Of a DNA stretch of 37,380 nucleotides, positions 24,602 to 31,732 are shown piece by piece. Source of the DNA: a virus; IMG/VR virus record IMGVR_UViG_3300037246_001497, positions 1 through 37,380 of that record; one strand, written 5' to 3'. Below the pieces are notes generated by a model, which worked only from the letters and a program-made list of their open reading frames with translations, was not told the DNA's origin and searched no databases. Numbering within the stretch: the stretch's first letter is position 1; each line of letters begins with the position of its first letter. A program made the translations under genes and the position numbers.

Positions 24602-26074
24602 ATGACAAATCCAAGAATCCGAGATAAAGATTTTAAAGTAAGCGACTCGAAATACAGTAGGGGTAACTCAATAGATGCTTTTGCCACGGCTGACGTATTG
24701 CCCAATCCCGATCCAGTATTAAACACTCAAAACAGTTTGGCTACTTGGCAGAATTTTAGAAATATCTTTTGGGATCCACATTTGACCGCTGTTATAGCTT
24801 CAAGAAAATCGGTTACTTTATCAAAAAAATGGTATATCGAGGGAGGTAAATCACCGTCTAGAGTACGTAAATTCATTGAGAAAAATTTTGAAAACCTTGA
24901 TATTCATAGGGCCACTGAAGAAATCTTAGACGCTCCTTTTTTCGGCATGCAGGCAATGGAGCCTATTTGGGGTAGCCCTGAAGGTGTCGAAGGTGAGAAC
25001 AAGATATTTTGCAAAGAGTTCACTGGTCGCCCTGCTTGGTGGTTTCAATACGACAAAGAGAATAAGCTTAGATTCAGATCAAAAGAGAATTTCTGGCCTG
25101 GTGATCCTGTCGAAGATATGAGTTTAATCGTGGCTAGGAATAACCCAAAGTATGAGAATCCTTATGGAGAGGCTCTTTTGAGTAAAATTTACTGGTCGGT
25201 TAATTTCAAGAAAGCAGCTTTTAAGTATTGGGTTGAATTCGCTGAAAAAAATGGTTCTCCTTACGGTGTCGGGAAGGTTCCTAGAAACGCCGGTGATAAA
25301 GAATATGACGAGCTTTTAGAAAGAATTCAAGAAATGGTTAGAGGCTCGTCTGTCGTTATACCTGATGATTCTAGCCTTGAATTTATTTCATCTGGAAGCA
25401 AATCAAGCGCGGATATCTATAAAGACCTAATGAACGCTGCAAATCAAGAAATTTCAAAGGCGATCCTAGGCCAAACCCTTACAACGGAATCAGGTGAGAA
25501 AGGATCTAGGGCGCTAGGCCAGGTGCATGATAACGTAAGGCTTGATATCGCCGAAGCCGATGAAATAATGGCCGAAACTTGCTTTAATGTGCTTATCCGG
25601 TGGATTGTAGATATAAATTTTGGTCCAAATGTTGTGGCTCCTACGTTTAAATATGAGCATGAAAAGGATATTAAAAAGGATCTAGCCGAAAGGGATAAAA
25701 TATTAAGTGAATTAGGTGTTAAGTTTGATGCCGAATATTTTAAAGAAATTTATAATTTGGCCGATAATCACTTCACAATGGTTGAGCCTGTTGTAACTGA
25801 GTTACAAGATGAGCCAGAGTTTCGAGAGGCTTCTGAATTTGAAGATCAGAAAGCTGTGGATAATTTTATTAATGGTTTGACTAATAAAGAGCTTCAAAAG
25901 GATTCAGAGTTTTTAGAGCCAATAATAAAAATGATTGAGAAAGCTAGTTCATTTGAAGAGGCTCAAGGCGCTTTAATAAGCCTGTTTCCTGAAATTAGGC
26001 CAAAACGATTAGAAAAGTTATTAGGCAGGGCTCTTTTTTCAACTCAAAGTTTGACTAGAAATACAGGGGATTAA
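24602..26074 (+). CDS. Mu gp29-like portal protein, DUF935 (490 aa)
   Basis: Family pattern of the Mu portal: DPHLTAVIASRKSVTLSKKW (about residue 60), FFGMQAMEPIWGS, PYGEALLSKIYWSVNFKKAA and FKYWVEFAEKNGSPYGVGK, then AILGQTLTTESGEKGSRALG. These are well-known DUF935 signatures. The portal forms the dodecamer through which DNA is packaged. It starts 9 bp after terL and shares one base with the MuF-type gene (TAATG). Confidence 0.9.
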   Translation: MTNPRIRDKDFKVSDSKYSRGNSIDAFATADVLPNPDPVLNTQNSLATWQNFRNIFWDPHLTAVIASRKSVTLSKKWYIEGGKSPSRVRKFIEKNFENLDIHRATEEILDAPFFGMQAMEPIWGSPEGVEGENKIFCKEFTGRPAWWFQYDKENKLRFRSKENFWPGDPVEDMSLIVARNNPKYENPYGEALLSKIYWSVNFKKAAFKYWVEFAEKNGSPYGVGKVPRNAGDKEYDELLERIQEMVRGSSVVIPDDSSLEFISSGSKSSADIYKDLMNAANQEISKAILGQTLTTESGEKGSRALGQVHDNVRLDIAEADEIMAETCFNVLIRWIVDINFGPNVVAPTFKYEHEKDIKKDLAERDKILSELGVKFDAEYFKEIYNLADNHFTMVEPVVTELQDEPEFREASEFEDQKAVDNFINGLTNKELQKDSEFLEPIIKMIEKASSFEEAQGALISLFPEIRPKRLEKLLGRALFSTQSLTRNTGD

Positions 26075-26820
26075 TGGCAATTTCTGAAGATATCATTACC
26101 GACGCTTCGGCAGTATCCCCAGAGCAAGCAATCAAGATTTTTGACGCTCAAGGGATTGCTATAGCAACAACCTCCGTCGAAACAATAAAAGCGGTTCAAA
26201 AAAAGGTTTTTGCTATCACCCAAGACGTTCAAATGAGCGTGATTCAAGAGGTTCGCAATGCCCTTTCTAAAGCCTTAAAAGAGGGGCAGACTTTTGAATC
26301 ATTCCAAAAGGATTTTTTAAACACTTTATCAAAAAAAGGTTGGCTTGGACAAAGAACATCTATAGTTGGCGGCGAAGAGATTAAAGTACTTACGACCCCG
26401 TACCGTTTAAGGACCATATACAGGACTAATATTCAATCGGCGTTAAATGCCGGTAGATTTGAACGACAGGTCGCTAATGCGTCTGATAGACCCTTCTTAA
26501 TGCTAATTGACGGTATTATCGAGAACTCTAGGCGATCACACAAAACCCAATCAGGATCAATACAGCCGATCACCTCAAAATTTTGGAAAGCTCCTAATTC
26601 TTGGTATCCTCCAAACGGGTTTAATTGTACTGGCAGAACCACATCGCTTACAAGAGCTGAAGCCAAAAGCCGTGGAATTAGAATCAATAACCGAGCATTA
26701 AAGCCAGACCCAGGTTTTGGATTCAACCCCGCGACTGAATCATTTAAGCCTAAAAAAGAATATTTTGATCAAGATATTTGGGACGCGGGCCAGGATTTAG
26801 AACCGAGCGCTTTGAAATGA
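26074..26820 (+). CDS. MuF (gp30)-like minor head morphogenesis protein (248 aa)
   Basis: The middle carries TTPYRLRTIYRTNIQSALNA (residues about 108-127), and the end has NSWYPPNGFNCTGRTTSLTR, the variant of the conserved 'PP.hfNCrC' motif of MuF / SPP1 gp7 proteins. The expected second cysteine pair is reduced: one Cys only, with Thr following. It sits after the portal as in Mu and overlaps the next gene by 4 bp. Confidence 0.85.
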   Translation: MAISEDIITDASAVSPEQAIKIFDAQGIAIATTSVETIKAVQKKVFAITQDVQMSVIQEVRNALSKALKEGQTFESFQKDFLNTLSKKGWLGQRTSIVGGEEIKVLTTPYRLRTIYRTNIQSALNAGRFERQVANASDRPFLMLIDGIIENSRRSHKTQSGSIQPITSKFWKAPNSWYPPNGFNCTGRTTSLTRAEAKSRGIRINNRALKPDPGFGFNPATESFKPKKEYFDQDIWDAGQDLEPSALK

Positions 26821-27239
26821 TAAAAGTCACCACAAAGTCAACAGAGGTTCACGCTCTATTTAAGCAACTAGGGTTTAATGTTTTTAGTATTAAACCCGCT
26901 TTAGTTAAAATTGGAGGCGTTTTAGAGCGTGCAAGCGAAAACGCTTTTAATCGACATGGACCGGGTTGGAAACCGCTAAAGCCCGCAACAAAAAAGCAAA
27001 GAGCCAAAAAAGGTCATACCGGCGGTATCTTACAAAGAACAGGTGCGTTGGCAAACTCGGTTTCCTCTCAAATCAGGGGTAACTCTGTTTTTGTTGGGTC
27101 AAATCTTGAGTACGCTAGGATTCATCAAATGGGATCTAGAAAAAAGAAAATTCCAAAGCGAGAATATTTAATAATATCAGAATCAGAGATTAGAAAAGCT
27201 AGTTTTATATTGGATAGGCATATTAAAAAGGACATATGA
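26817..27239 (+). CDS. Mu gpG-like virion morphogenesis / tail completion protein (140 aa)
   Basis: The true start is the ATG at 26817 coupled to the previous stop (ATGA). The motif series NRHGPGWKPLKPATKKQRAK, GGILQRTGALANSVSSQIRG and EYARIHQMGS identifies the gpG / Phage_tail_S family (PF05069). Its usual neighbours, the MuF protein upstream and head genes, are present. It probably stabilises or completes the head-tail joint. Confidence 0.85.
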   Translation: MIKVTTKSTEVHALFKQLGFNVFSIKPALVKIGGVLERASENAFNRHGPGWKPLKPATKKQRAKKGHTGGILQRTGALANSVSSQIRGNSVFVGSNLEYARIHQMGSRKKKIPKREYLIISESEIRKASFILDRHIKKDI

Positions 27240-27502
27240 AATCATTCGTACAAAAATGGAATAGGGACGATATCCCAAATAAGGGCTTAAAAGAAGTTTC
27301 GGACGTTATCGGTATAAATGCGGTAAAAGCGATCTTAGTGAAGTGCCCTGGAATGACCTTTCACGTACCTAAAAAATATTATTCTCAATTGGATGATAGT
27401 TTTTTGAAAAAGCACAGGAAAGAAAAAGCAACCTGGCTTGCCCACAAACTAGGGTTATCAGTCAGAACGATTTATCGAAAATTACAAAAATTAGCTGATT
27501 GA
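27236..27502 (+). CDS. Mor-like transcription activator (88 aa)
   Basis: The order of motifs matches the Mor/C family (PF08765): a dimerisation part (KEVSDVIGINAVKAILVKCP), the beta strand GMTFHVPKKYY, and a C-terminal helix-turn-helix (KATWLAHKLGLSVRTIYRKL). Mu Mor and C turn on middle and late genes by recruiting RNA polymerase to promoters with poor -35 boxes. Here it closes the rightward operon, coupled to the gpG-like gene, and is the best candidate activator for the leftward late unit. Its 3' end overlaps the convergent ninG-like gene by 12 bp. Confidence 0.75.
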   Translation: MKSFVQKWNRDDIPNKGLKEVSDVIGINAVKAILVKCPGMTFHVPKKYYSQLDDSFLKKHRKEKATWLAHKLGLSVRTIYRKLQKLAD

Positions 27503-27925
27503 CTTATCTCGCTTCATGGATTCAACCCTGTTTGAGTAGAATTTTAAGTGGATCTCTAACTCTTCAACGGTAGTCCTTACAAATTGTTTAGATAATTGCC
27601 TTAATAATTCTGGGGTACCAATATCATAGGTTTTAGTTAAAAAAGCCTCGTATTGTTCTAGATTGCCCCCTAGCCTACAATTACAGTTTTCGCATTGAGG
27701 ATGACAGTTTTTTTCCATCCATCTAGTGGAAATATTCCAACGGTTTACAAAATGCCCGTTTTGCATACGGTCCCAAGAATCAATTCTATTGCAAGTGCAG
27801 CACTTAGTAAAACCCCATTCATCGGCATTGAATAGCCTAATGTACTGGGAAAAAACGGTATCTAGTCGCTTTTCTAGGGCTTTCTTGTGTATTTTAGTGA
27901 TCTTAGGGTCCATCCTCTGAGCCAC
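27491..27925 (-). CDS. ninG: NinG/Rap-like recombination protein (144 aa)
   Basis: Metal-binding knuckle CCTC at residues 42-45, then MQNGHFVNRWNISTRW and NCHPQCENCN with RLGGNLEQYEAF, are NinG (lambda Rap) signatures; Rap is a Holliday-junction endonuclease. GTG at 27925 or ATG at 27913 may be the start; neither has a good ribosome site because the region lies inside the endolysin gene. It overlaps the Mor-like gene tail to tail. Confidence 0.8.
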   Translation of the reverse strand: MAQRMDPKITKIHKKALEKRLDTVFSQYIRLFNADEWGFTKCCTCNRIDSWDRMQNGHFVNRWNISTRWMEKNCHPQCENCNCRLGGNLEQYEAFLTKTYDIGTPELLRQLSKQFVRTTVEELEIHLKFYSNRVESMKRDKSIS

Positions 27926-28437
27926 TTGAACTTAACCGGCTTTGCATAACACTTACTAAAGTATAGATTTATGCGCTCTTGTACAATGACATTTGCAAAC
28001 TGAGAACTGGCACCGTTTAATTTGCTTATTGTGGCGGGTCCAATTAAACCATCCACAACCAAACAGTTTTTGAAATACTTGTTTATGGTTTCTTGAAAGA
28101 ACCTAACAGCCGATCTTTTCCCTAGATTAATACCGCAATCAAAAAGGTGCTCGGCAAACAATGGATCTTTGATTTTATGGCATTTTAGAGGGACCCAGAA
28201 ATATTTGTAATAAAAAGCGTCAACCATTTTGTTTAATTTGAAGTCATTGAACTTTTCATTATTTTTTATTTTACGGCCCGCATTTTTCTTGATTCGGTCA
28301 ATTATCGCCCACCCTTCCCACTTAGGCCAGAATTTTCTCGCGATTCCAATATAAGTTTCCTTTCCTTCGTCATCAGGATCATTAGCGTAGCCACCCTCAG
28401 AGCGCCTCACATCATACATTGCAGTTTTAAAGCTCAC
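27874..28437 (-). CDS. GH108 endolysin with peptidoglycan-binding tail (187 aa)
   Basis: The N-terminus has the catalytic SEGGYANDPDDEGKETYIGI (E14 being the likely acid), followed by the usual helices (KLNKMVDAFYYKYFWVPLKC, LFAEHLFDCGINLGKRSAVR). A C-terminal PG_binding_3-like part has VVDGLIGPATISKLNGASSQ. It has no signal peptide, so it needs a holin. It overlaps the upstream frameshifted gene and the downstream ninG-like gene. Confidence 0.9.
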   Translation of the reverse strand: MSFKTAMYDVRRSEGGYANDPDDEGKETYIGIARKFWPKWEGWAIIDRIKKNAGRKIKNNEKFNDFKLNKMVDAFYYKYFWVPLKCHKIKDPLFAEHLFDCGINLGKRSAVRFFQETINKYFKNCLVVDGLIGPATISKLNGASSQFANVIVQERINLYFSKCYAKPVKFKWLRGWTLRSLKYTRKP

Positions 28438-28866
28438 TTAGTACCTCTTTTATTTTTACCCTTAAATCCAGGTATGGTTTTTGTTTTTCTGGTTCTGATG
28501 TGGCTGAATGGAAAATGGCAGCCCTAGTTAAACCGTTATCTATCAAAGGATTACTTAATATTTTCTTTAATCTTTTGAGTAAAAGCTTGTCTTTTGTCAC
28601 ACTCTCAAAAGGCTCTATAGGAGGAATACCATTTTTGATAGATTCCCCTTTAATTTCATATCGTTTAGCTTATCAGAGTGAACGAATGAGATAGGCCCCA
28701 TCGGGAAACCTTCGTCACCGATTTCCATAACCTGGAATTTACCCTCTTTGGGTTTTATTTCGTTTTCACTTGCATTTGACAAACCCATTACGAGAAAACA
28801 AACGCCCTCGCCTTTTTCCATTACTTCGCCGGTTTGGTCCCTTAGTATATCACCGCAATTTATCAC
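28427..28866 (-). pseudogene. frameshifted hypothetical gene (about 146 codons across two frames)
   Basis: The first frame starts at GTG 28866 (AGGGAG seven bases upstream) and ends at 28615 after MVFLL. A second frame, open from about 28669 to a TAA at 28427-28429, has no proper start but encodes a protein-like sequence (RYEIKGESIKNGIPPIEPFE, LLLKRLKKILSNPLIDNGLT). One extra A in the AAA run near 28665 would join them smoothly (DKLK-RYEIKGES). So this is either a true one-base loss, a sequencing or assembly error, or a -1 frameshift gene. Function is unrecognised. Confidence 0.6.
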
Positions 28867-28881
28867 TTTTTCACTCCCTTT

Positions 28882-28905
28882 AAAAAGGGCGATGTAAACC
28901 GCCCT
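28882..28905 (-). terminator. intrinsic terminator after the 28912-29262 gene
   Basis: On the minus strand AGGGCG and CGCCCT pair around an eight-base loop and run into TTTTT, six bases after the stop of the upstream gene. The next gene's ribosome site follows immediately. Confidence 0.75.
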
Positions 28906-28911
28906 AGTGAT

Positions 28912-29262
28912 TTATTTGTTTCTTTTAGGTGCTTTAGCGTCTGCTTTCGCCTTTTTTTCTGCTTCGATTTTCTGGTATTTTGCAACCAATTTATCAGAAT
29001 CTTGATGAAATTTCGAGTTAATTTCAGAAATTTTAGCGCGATCTTTTCGGCCTAAACCGTCTAGTGCTCGGGCTCTTGCCATTGCAAGTTCGCTTGATTC
29101 AGATTTAAGGGTTTTAGTGCTTGCCGTTTCTGATTCTACAGTTTCAACTACCGGTTCTGGCGCTTCTTCGGTGACAGTTTCTTCAGTTTCAACTACTTCG
29201 GCCACTGGTTCGATAATTTCTTCGACTTTTGTCTCTTCAGATTTCTTGCTTTTCTTTCCCAT
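28912..29262 (-). CDS. small bipartite acidic/basic protein, independently transcribed (116 aa)
   Basis: A basic start (MGKKSKKS) is followed by a strongly acidic low-complexity stretch (about residues 9-50, with repeats such as EEAPEPVVETVESE), then a basic helical half (MARARALDGLGRKDRAKISE; EKKAKADAKAPKRNK). It has its own upstream promoter-like region and its own terminator. No family was recognised. Size, charge segregation and separate control resemble a phage accessory or host-takeover gene; a scaffold-like role cannot be excluded. Confidence 0.55.
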   Translation of the reverse strand: MGKKSKKSEETKVEEIIEPVAEVVETEETVTEEAPEPVVETVESETASTKTLKSESSELAMARARALDGLGRKDRAKISEINSKFHQDSDKLVAKYQKIEAEKKAKADAKAPKRNK

Positions 29263-29400
29263 TTTATCCTCAGTTATTTAAAATTTATATTGCCAAAATA
29301 TACTTTTATTGTCAGTACCTAGTTATAAATATTATTAAGCGCGTATAGGCTCGAATAAGACGTTTTGGTTTTTTAATACACACAAACACCCTAAGCTCAT
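29263..29400 (-). promoter_or_regulatory. promoter region with half-palindrome element
   Basis: The 138-bp AT-rich gap holds, at 29321-29342, the leftward sequence GCGCTTAATA directly joined to ATATTTATAACT. Both blocks recur, 11 bases further apart, upstream of the early unit at 35735-35767. Nearer the gene, CTGACA and TATATT/TATAAA provide candidate promoter boxes. A ribosome site (TGAGGATAAA) precedes the ATG. Confidence 0.5.
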
Positions 29401-29796
29401 TTAACCGGCTTCAGCGTTCTGGTACGCTTGTTGTGGGGTTAAATTTCCATCAACCACGTGAACCAGTTGTTTCATGTAGCGAGCGACCCAATCAGCCGGA
29501 GCAACGCCTCCGGTATATTCTATTTGCTTTGCTTCAGATTGATTAGTCGAATACTCTTTGTATTTATCCCTTAAGATTTCTTTAAGCCTACCATCACTAG
29601 GGATTGTTTTTTCATTTTCCATGATATACCTGAAAAACGGCTTAATTTTGTCTGTTCTTAGTGTTTTTAAAGTTTCCTCAAGTAGTTTGACTTTCATATC
29701 AATTAACCCATTAGTGGCTGATCTGTTAAAACTGACAAATAAATTCATTAGCTGACTTTTAAATATATCCGTTCTTTCTGCGTTCCAATCATTCAT
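29401..29796 (-). CDS. putative replication-associated protein (131 aa)
   Basis: The start is ATG 29796, just after the stop of the replication initiator with AAAGGGA upstream. The product is helical (DIFKSQLMNLFVSFNRSATN; KLLEETLKTLRTDKIKPFFR), with C-terminal VAPADWVARYMKQLV. Its place directly behind the initiator suggests a helicase-loader-like role (lambda P position), but it has no Walker motif and no family was recognised. Confidence 0.5.
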   Translation of the reverse strand: MNDWNAERTDIFKSQLMNLFVSFNRSATNGLIDMKVKLLEETLKTLRTDKIKPFFRYIMENEKTIPSDGRLKEILRDKYKEYSTNQSEAKQIEYTGGVAPADWVARYMKQLVHVVDGNLTPQQAYQNAEAG

Positions 29797-29798
29797 TT

Positions 29799-30548
29799 TT
29801 AAACGTCCCTTTGTTGTTCTAGCGCCCATTGAATCATTTCCTCTTGCTCTTGCATGTGTGCAGGTACACTAGGTTTATTGAAAGTACCTGTTTGGTTTAA
29901 GTACCCCTCAAACTTTGAGCCAAATAAAGTTTCTGGCCTTAAATATTTTTCTTGATCGGTTCCTTTCCATTCTGCCGACTTTTTGAAGATCACCGTTTTG
30001 AAGTTATCAAAAGTAAACCCCTCTTTGAGTCTTGTATTTATCAATAATTTGGTTTTACCAATATTCGGTTTGTAATTTGATCCAACAATTTGATTTAAGT
30101 ATTTTACAATTCCTGTTTGTATTGTATTGTCTTGTTCTGTAGTGTTATGTACTGTAGTGTTATGTACTGTAGTCGTAGCAAGCCCAGAGCCTACTCTGGG
30201 ATCGCTCTGAGTTTGCCCAGTTTCCTCTATCCAAGCGATTTTAGGCCCTTTTAGAAAATCTATCGCCCGCTTAAATGAGTTTTGAGAAAATCCCGTCATA
30301 ATTTCAAAATCATCAAAATCGAGAGGCCCAGTTTCATTTTCTAACACCCCTCTCTTAGGCATTTTTGACGCTAATTGTATCAACAAAATCCAACAAGAAA
30401 ATATTTCATTCTTGTTTTTATGTTTGGATAATTTTAGATAAGAAAGCCCGTCCATTTTGTTTGGTAACGGTATCCACTTGTTTTTTTTATACCTTCTAGA
30501 TTCTGCAATCTCGAAGTTTTCATCCCAATTTTTTATAATAAACGTCAT
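29799..30548 (-). CDS. phage replication initiation protein, winged helix plus TIGR02220-type C-terminus (249 aa)
   Basis: The N-terminal half (about residues 20-110) looks like a winged helix, with YLKLSKHKNKNEIFSCWILL and FDDFEIMTGFSQNSFKRAID. A low-complexity Thr/His/Asn linker follows (TTTVHNTTVHNTTEQDNT, about 125-143). The C-terminus has the conserved phage pattern IVKYLNQIVGSNYKPNIGKT, LLINTRLKEGFTFDNFKTVI, EWKGTDQEKYLRPETLFGSK (TIGR02220). Such proteins act like lambda O. The linker is encoded by 15-bp iterons. Confidence 0.8.
   Translation of the reverse strand: MTFIIKNWDENFEIAESRRYKKNKWIPLPNKMDGLSYLKLSKHKNKNEIFSCWILLIQLASKMPKRGVLENETGPLDFDDFEIMTGFSQNSFKRAIDFLKGPKIAWIEETGQTQSDPRVGSGLATTTVHNTTVHNTTEQDNTIQTGIVKYLNQIVGSNYKPNIGKTKLLINTRLKEGFTFDNFKTVIFKKSAEWKGTDQEKYLRPETLFGSKFEGYLNQTGTFNKPSVPAHMQEQEEMIQWALEQQRDV
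30135..30179. repeat. three 15-bp iterons, candidate replication origin
   Basis: Three tandem units on the plus strand: ttctgtagtgttatg (30135-30149), tactgtagtgttatg (30150-30164) and the diverged tactgtagtcgtagc (30165-30179). They lie inside the initiator gene, at its interdomain linker, as lambda O iterons do. The region to the left is AT-rich. Confidence 0.6.
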
Positions 30549-30556
30549 TTTGTACC

Positions 30557-30654
30557 ACCAATCTTAAAATGAGGCTCGCGCGAAGATTGGCATAGACACG
30601 CAGACTTTCGCAGCTAGAAGCTGACCTCAAAAATTTAACAGATTACCAATCTTA
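30557..30654. promoter_or_regulatory. three copies of an ACCAATCTTA motif upstream of the initiator gene
   Basis: ACCAATCTTA occurs at 30557-30566 and 30645-30654, and CCAATCTT reads on the other strand at 30583-30590. All three lie within 110 bp upstream of the initiator start. They could be operator sites or part of an origin. The gap 30549-30691 otherwise holds only AT-rich sequence with no obvious GC-rich terminator. Confidence 0.45.
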
Positions 30655-30691
30655 TTTTTTAATATAAAAAAACTAACTCCCTATTGGACAT

Positions 30692-31255
30692 TTAATCCAC
30701 AATATTAAATCCCAATCCAAGCAAAAAATCCTTTACCTGTGATTGTCTTATTTTACCTGATCCACCCTTTCCGTAAAATTTACAGTGTTGTAATTCTATA
30801 CCGCTAAGATCCGAGCCGCGAAGATTCGAGCCGCTAAGATCCGAGTCGCGAAGATTCGAGCCGCTAAGATCCGAGCCGCTAAGATCCGAGTCGCGAAGAT
30901 CCGAGTCGCTAAGATCCGAGTCGCGAAGATTCGAGCCGCTAAGATCCGAGCCGCGAAGATTCGAGCCGCTAAGATTCGAGCAGCTAAGATCCGAGCCGCT
31001 AAGATCCGAGTCGCGAAGATCCGAGTCGCTAAGATCCGAGCCGCTAAGATCCGAGTCGCGAAGATTCGAGCCGCTATTTACCGCTTCAATCACAGCCTCT
31101 TTGAATGTGGTTTTTGAAGATGAGTAAATAATTTCGCCCAACCTATTTTTAATATGAATCTTCTTTTCGATTTTTTCTTTGACTTTCGCCTCTTCGGCTT
31201 CAATTTGATCTTTTAAATTTTTGTAAGCTTCGTCTGATATGTTTAGTGTTTTCAT
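30692..31255 (-). CDS. pentapeptide-repeat protein with coiled-coil N-terminus (187 aa)
   Basis: The ATG at 31255 (AAAAAAGGGA upstream) is chosen over a TTG-type start further up. Residues 1-45 are a charged helix (EAYKNLKDQIEAEEAKVKEK), then NRLGEIIYSS, and 18 perfect pentapeptides follow (about residues 62-151) of the form S-G/D-S-D/N-L or R-D-S-D-L. The C-terminus is a small globular part (GKGGSGKIRQSQVKDFLLGL). The family folds as a right-handed quadrilateral beta helix and can mimic DNA. The extreme Ser/Asp bias makes this copy strongly acidic. Role in the phage is unknown; gyrase or nuclease interference is one possibility. Confidence 0.8.
   Translation of the reverse strand: MKTLNISDEAYKNLKDQIEAEEAKVKEKIEKKIHIKNRLGEIIYSSSKTTFKEAVIEAVNSGSNLRDSDLSGSDLSDSDLRDSDLSGSDLSCSNLSGSNLRGSDLSGSNLRDSDLSDSDLRDSDLSGSDLSGSNLRDSDLSGSNLRGSDLSGIELQHCKFYGKGGSGKIRQSQVKDFLLGLGFNIVD
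30801..31070 (-). repeat. eighteen tandem 15-bp repeats encoding the pentapeptides
   Basis: Plus-strand unit consensus is ccgctaagatccgag; variants differ at only a few positions (c/t at 1, t/g at 5, c/t at 11, one c-to-a at 2). The period is exactly one pentapeptide, and alternation of unit types hints at larger blocks duplicated in recent expansion. Confidence 0.95.
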
Positions 31256-31413
31256 GGTTAATCCCTTTTTTAAACACTTCGCCCGACCAGTTGCAAGCAA
31301 ACTGCTACGTAAAAACTCGCGAGGTCAGCCGGACGAAGATTCTTAAATTTTAAATTCTGATTTCATAGCAGTTGAGGTTTAATATACAAAATGATTTTCA
31401 AATGGGTAGGTAC

Positions 31414-31557
31414 TTAATTAATAAACGCCTGTTTCCCGTCAGCAATCACAATCGCGGTATCAATTTTCTCGATAATTTTCTTATGTAGAGCAGAATACTT
31501 TTCGCGTTCCTCAGTTCTCGCTCTTGTAACTGCCTTTAGTTCGTAATTTTTAATCAT
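31414..31557 (-). CDS. hypothetical small protein (47 aa)
   Basis: The ATG at 31557 has AGAGGTGAAAG upstream, overlapping the end region of the next gene upstream. The product begins MIKNYELKAVTRARTEEREK and is basic-helical, then short strands (DTAIVIADGKQAFIN). Its strong ribosome site and packing support it. The 158-bp gap to the pentapeptide gene holds no further gene; it has a CAGTT...AACTG hairpin (around 31287-31303) and weak promoter-like boxes. Confidence 0.55.
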   Translation of the reverse strand: MIKNYELKAVTRARTEEREKYSALHKKIIEKIDTAIVIADGKQAFIN

Positions 31558-31561
31558 TCTT

Positions 31562-31732
31562 TCACCTCTTTGGAAAATATTCATTTATATAGATTACTGT
31601 TTTTCTCAATTCCTCTTCACAATCCGTCGGGTACTTTGACTCAATAACCGTTCTTACATTCGGGTTGATAAAGTCGTATATGTTGTACGCCAACAGAAAG
31701 CAAAAGATTAATAGGAAAAATTCAGATTTCAT
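31562..31732 (-). CDS. small membrane-anchored protein (56 aa)
   Basis: An N-terminal hydrophobic segment (FFLLIFCFLLAYNIYDFI, residues 5-22) could be an anchor or uncleaved signal. The rest is soluble and contains one Cys (YPTDCEEELRKTVIYINEYF). The ATG overlaps the upstream gene's TGA (ATGA). Function unknown. Confidence 0.6.
   Translation of the reverse strand: MKSEFFLLIFCFLLAYNIYDFINPNVRTVIESKYPTDCEEELRKTVIYINEYFPKR

Noticed and set aside
30801-31070. Short regular repeats resembling a CRISPR array
   Set aside because: The period is 15 bp with no spacers, and the repeats are in frame within a pentapeptide-repeat gene.
31256-31413. Inverted GCTGACCTC/GAGGTCAGC sequences flanking the pentapeptide gene (near 30620 and 31320) as ends of a mobile cassette
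   Set aside because: Only nine bases match, with no target duplication or transposase; chance or shared regulation is as likely.
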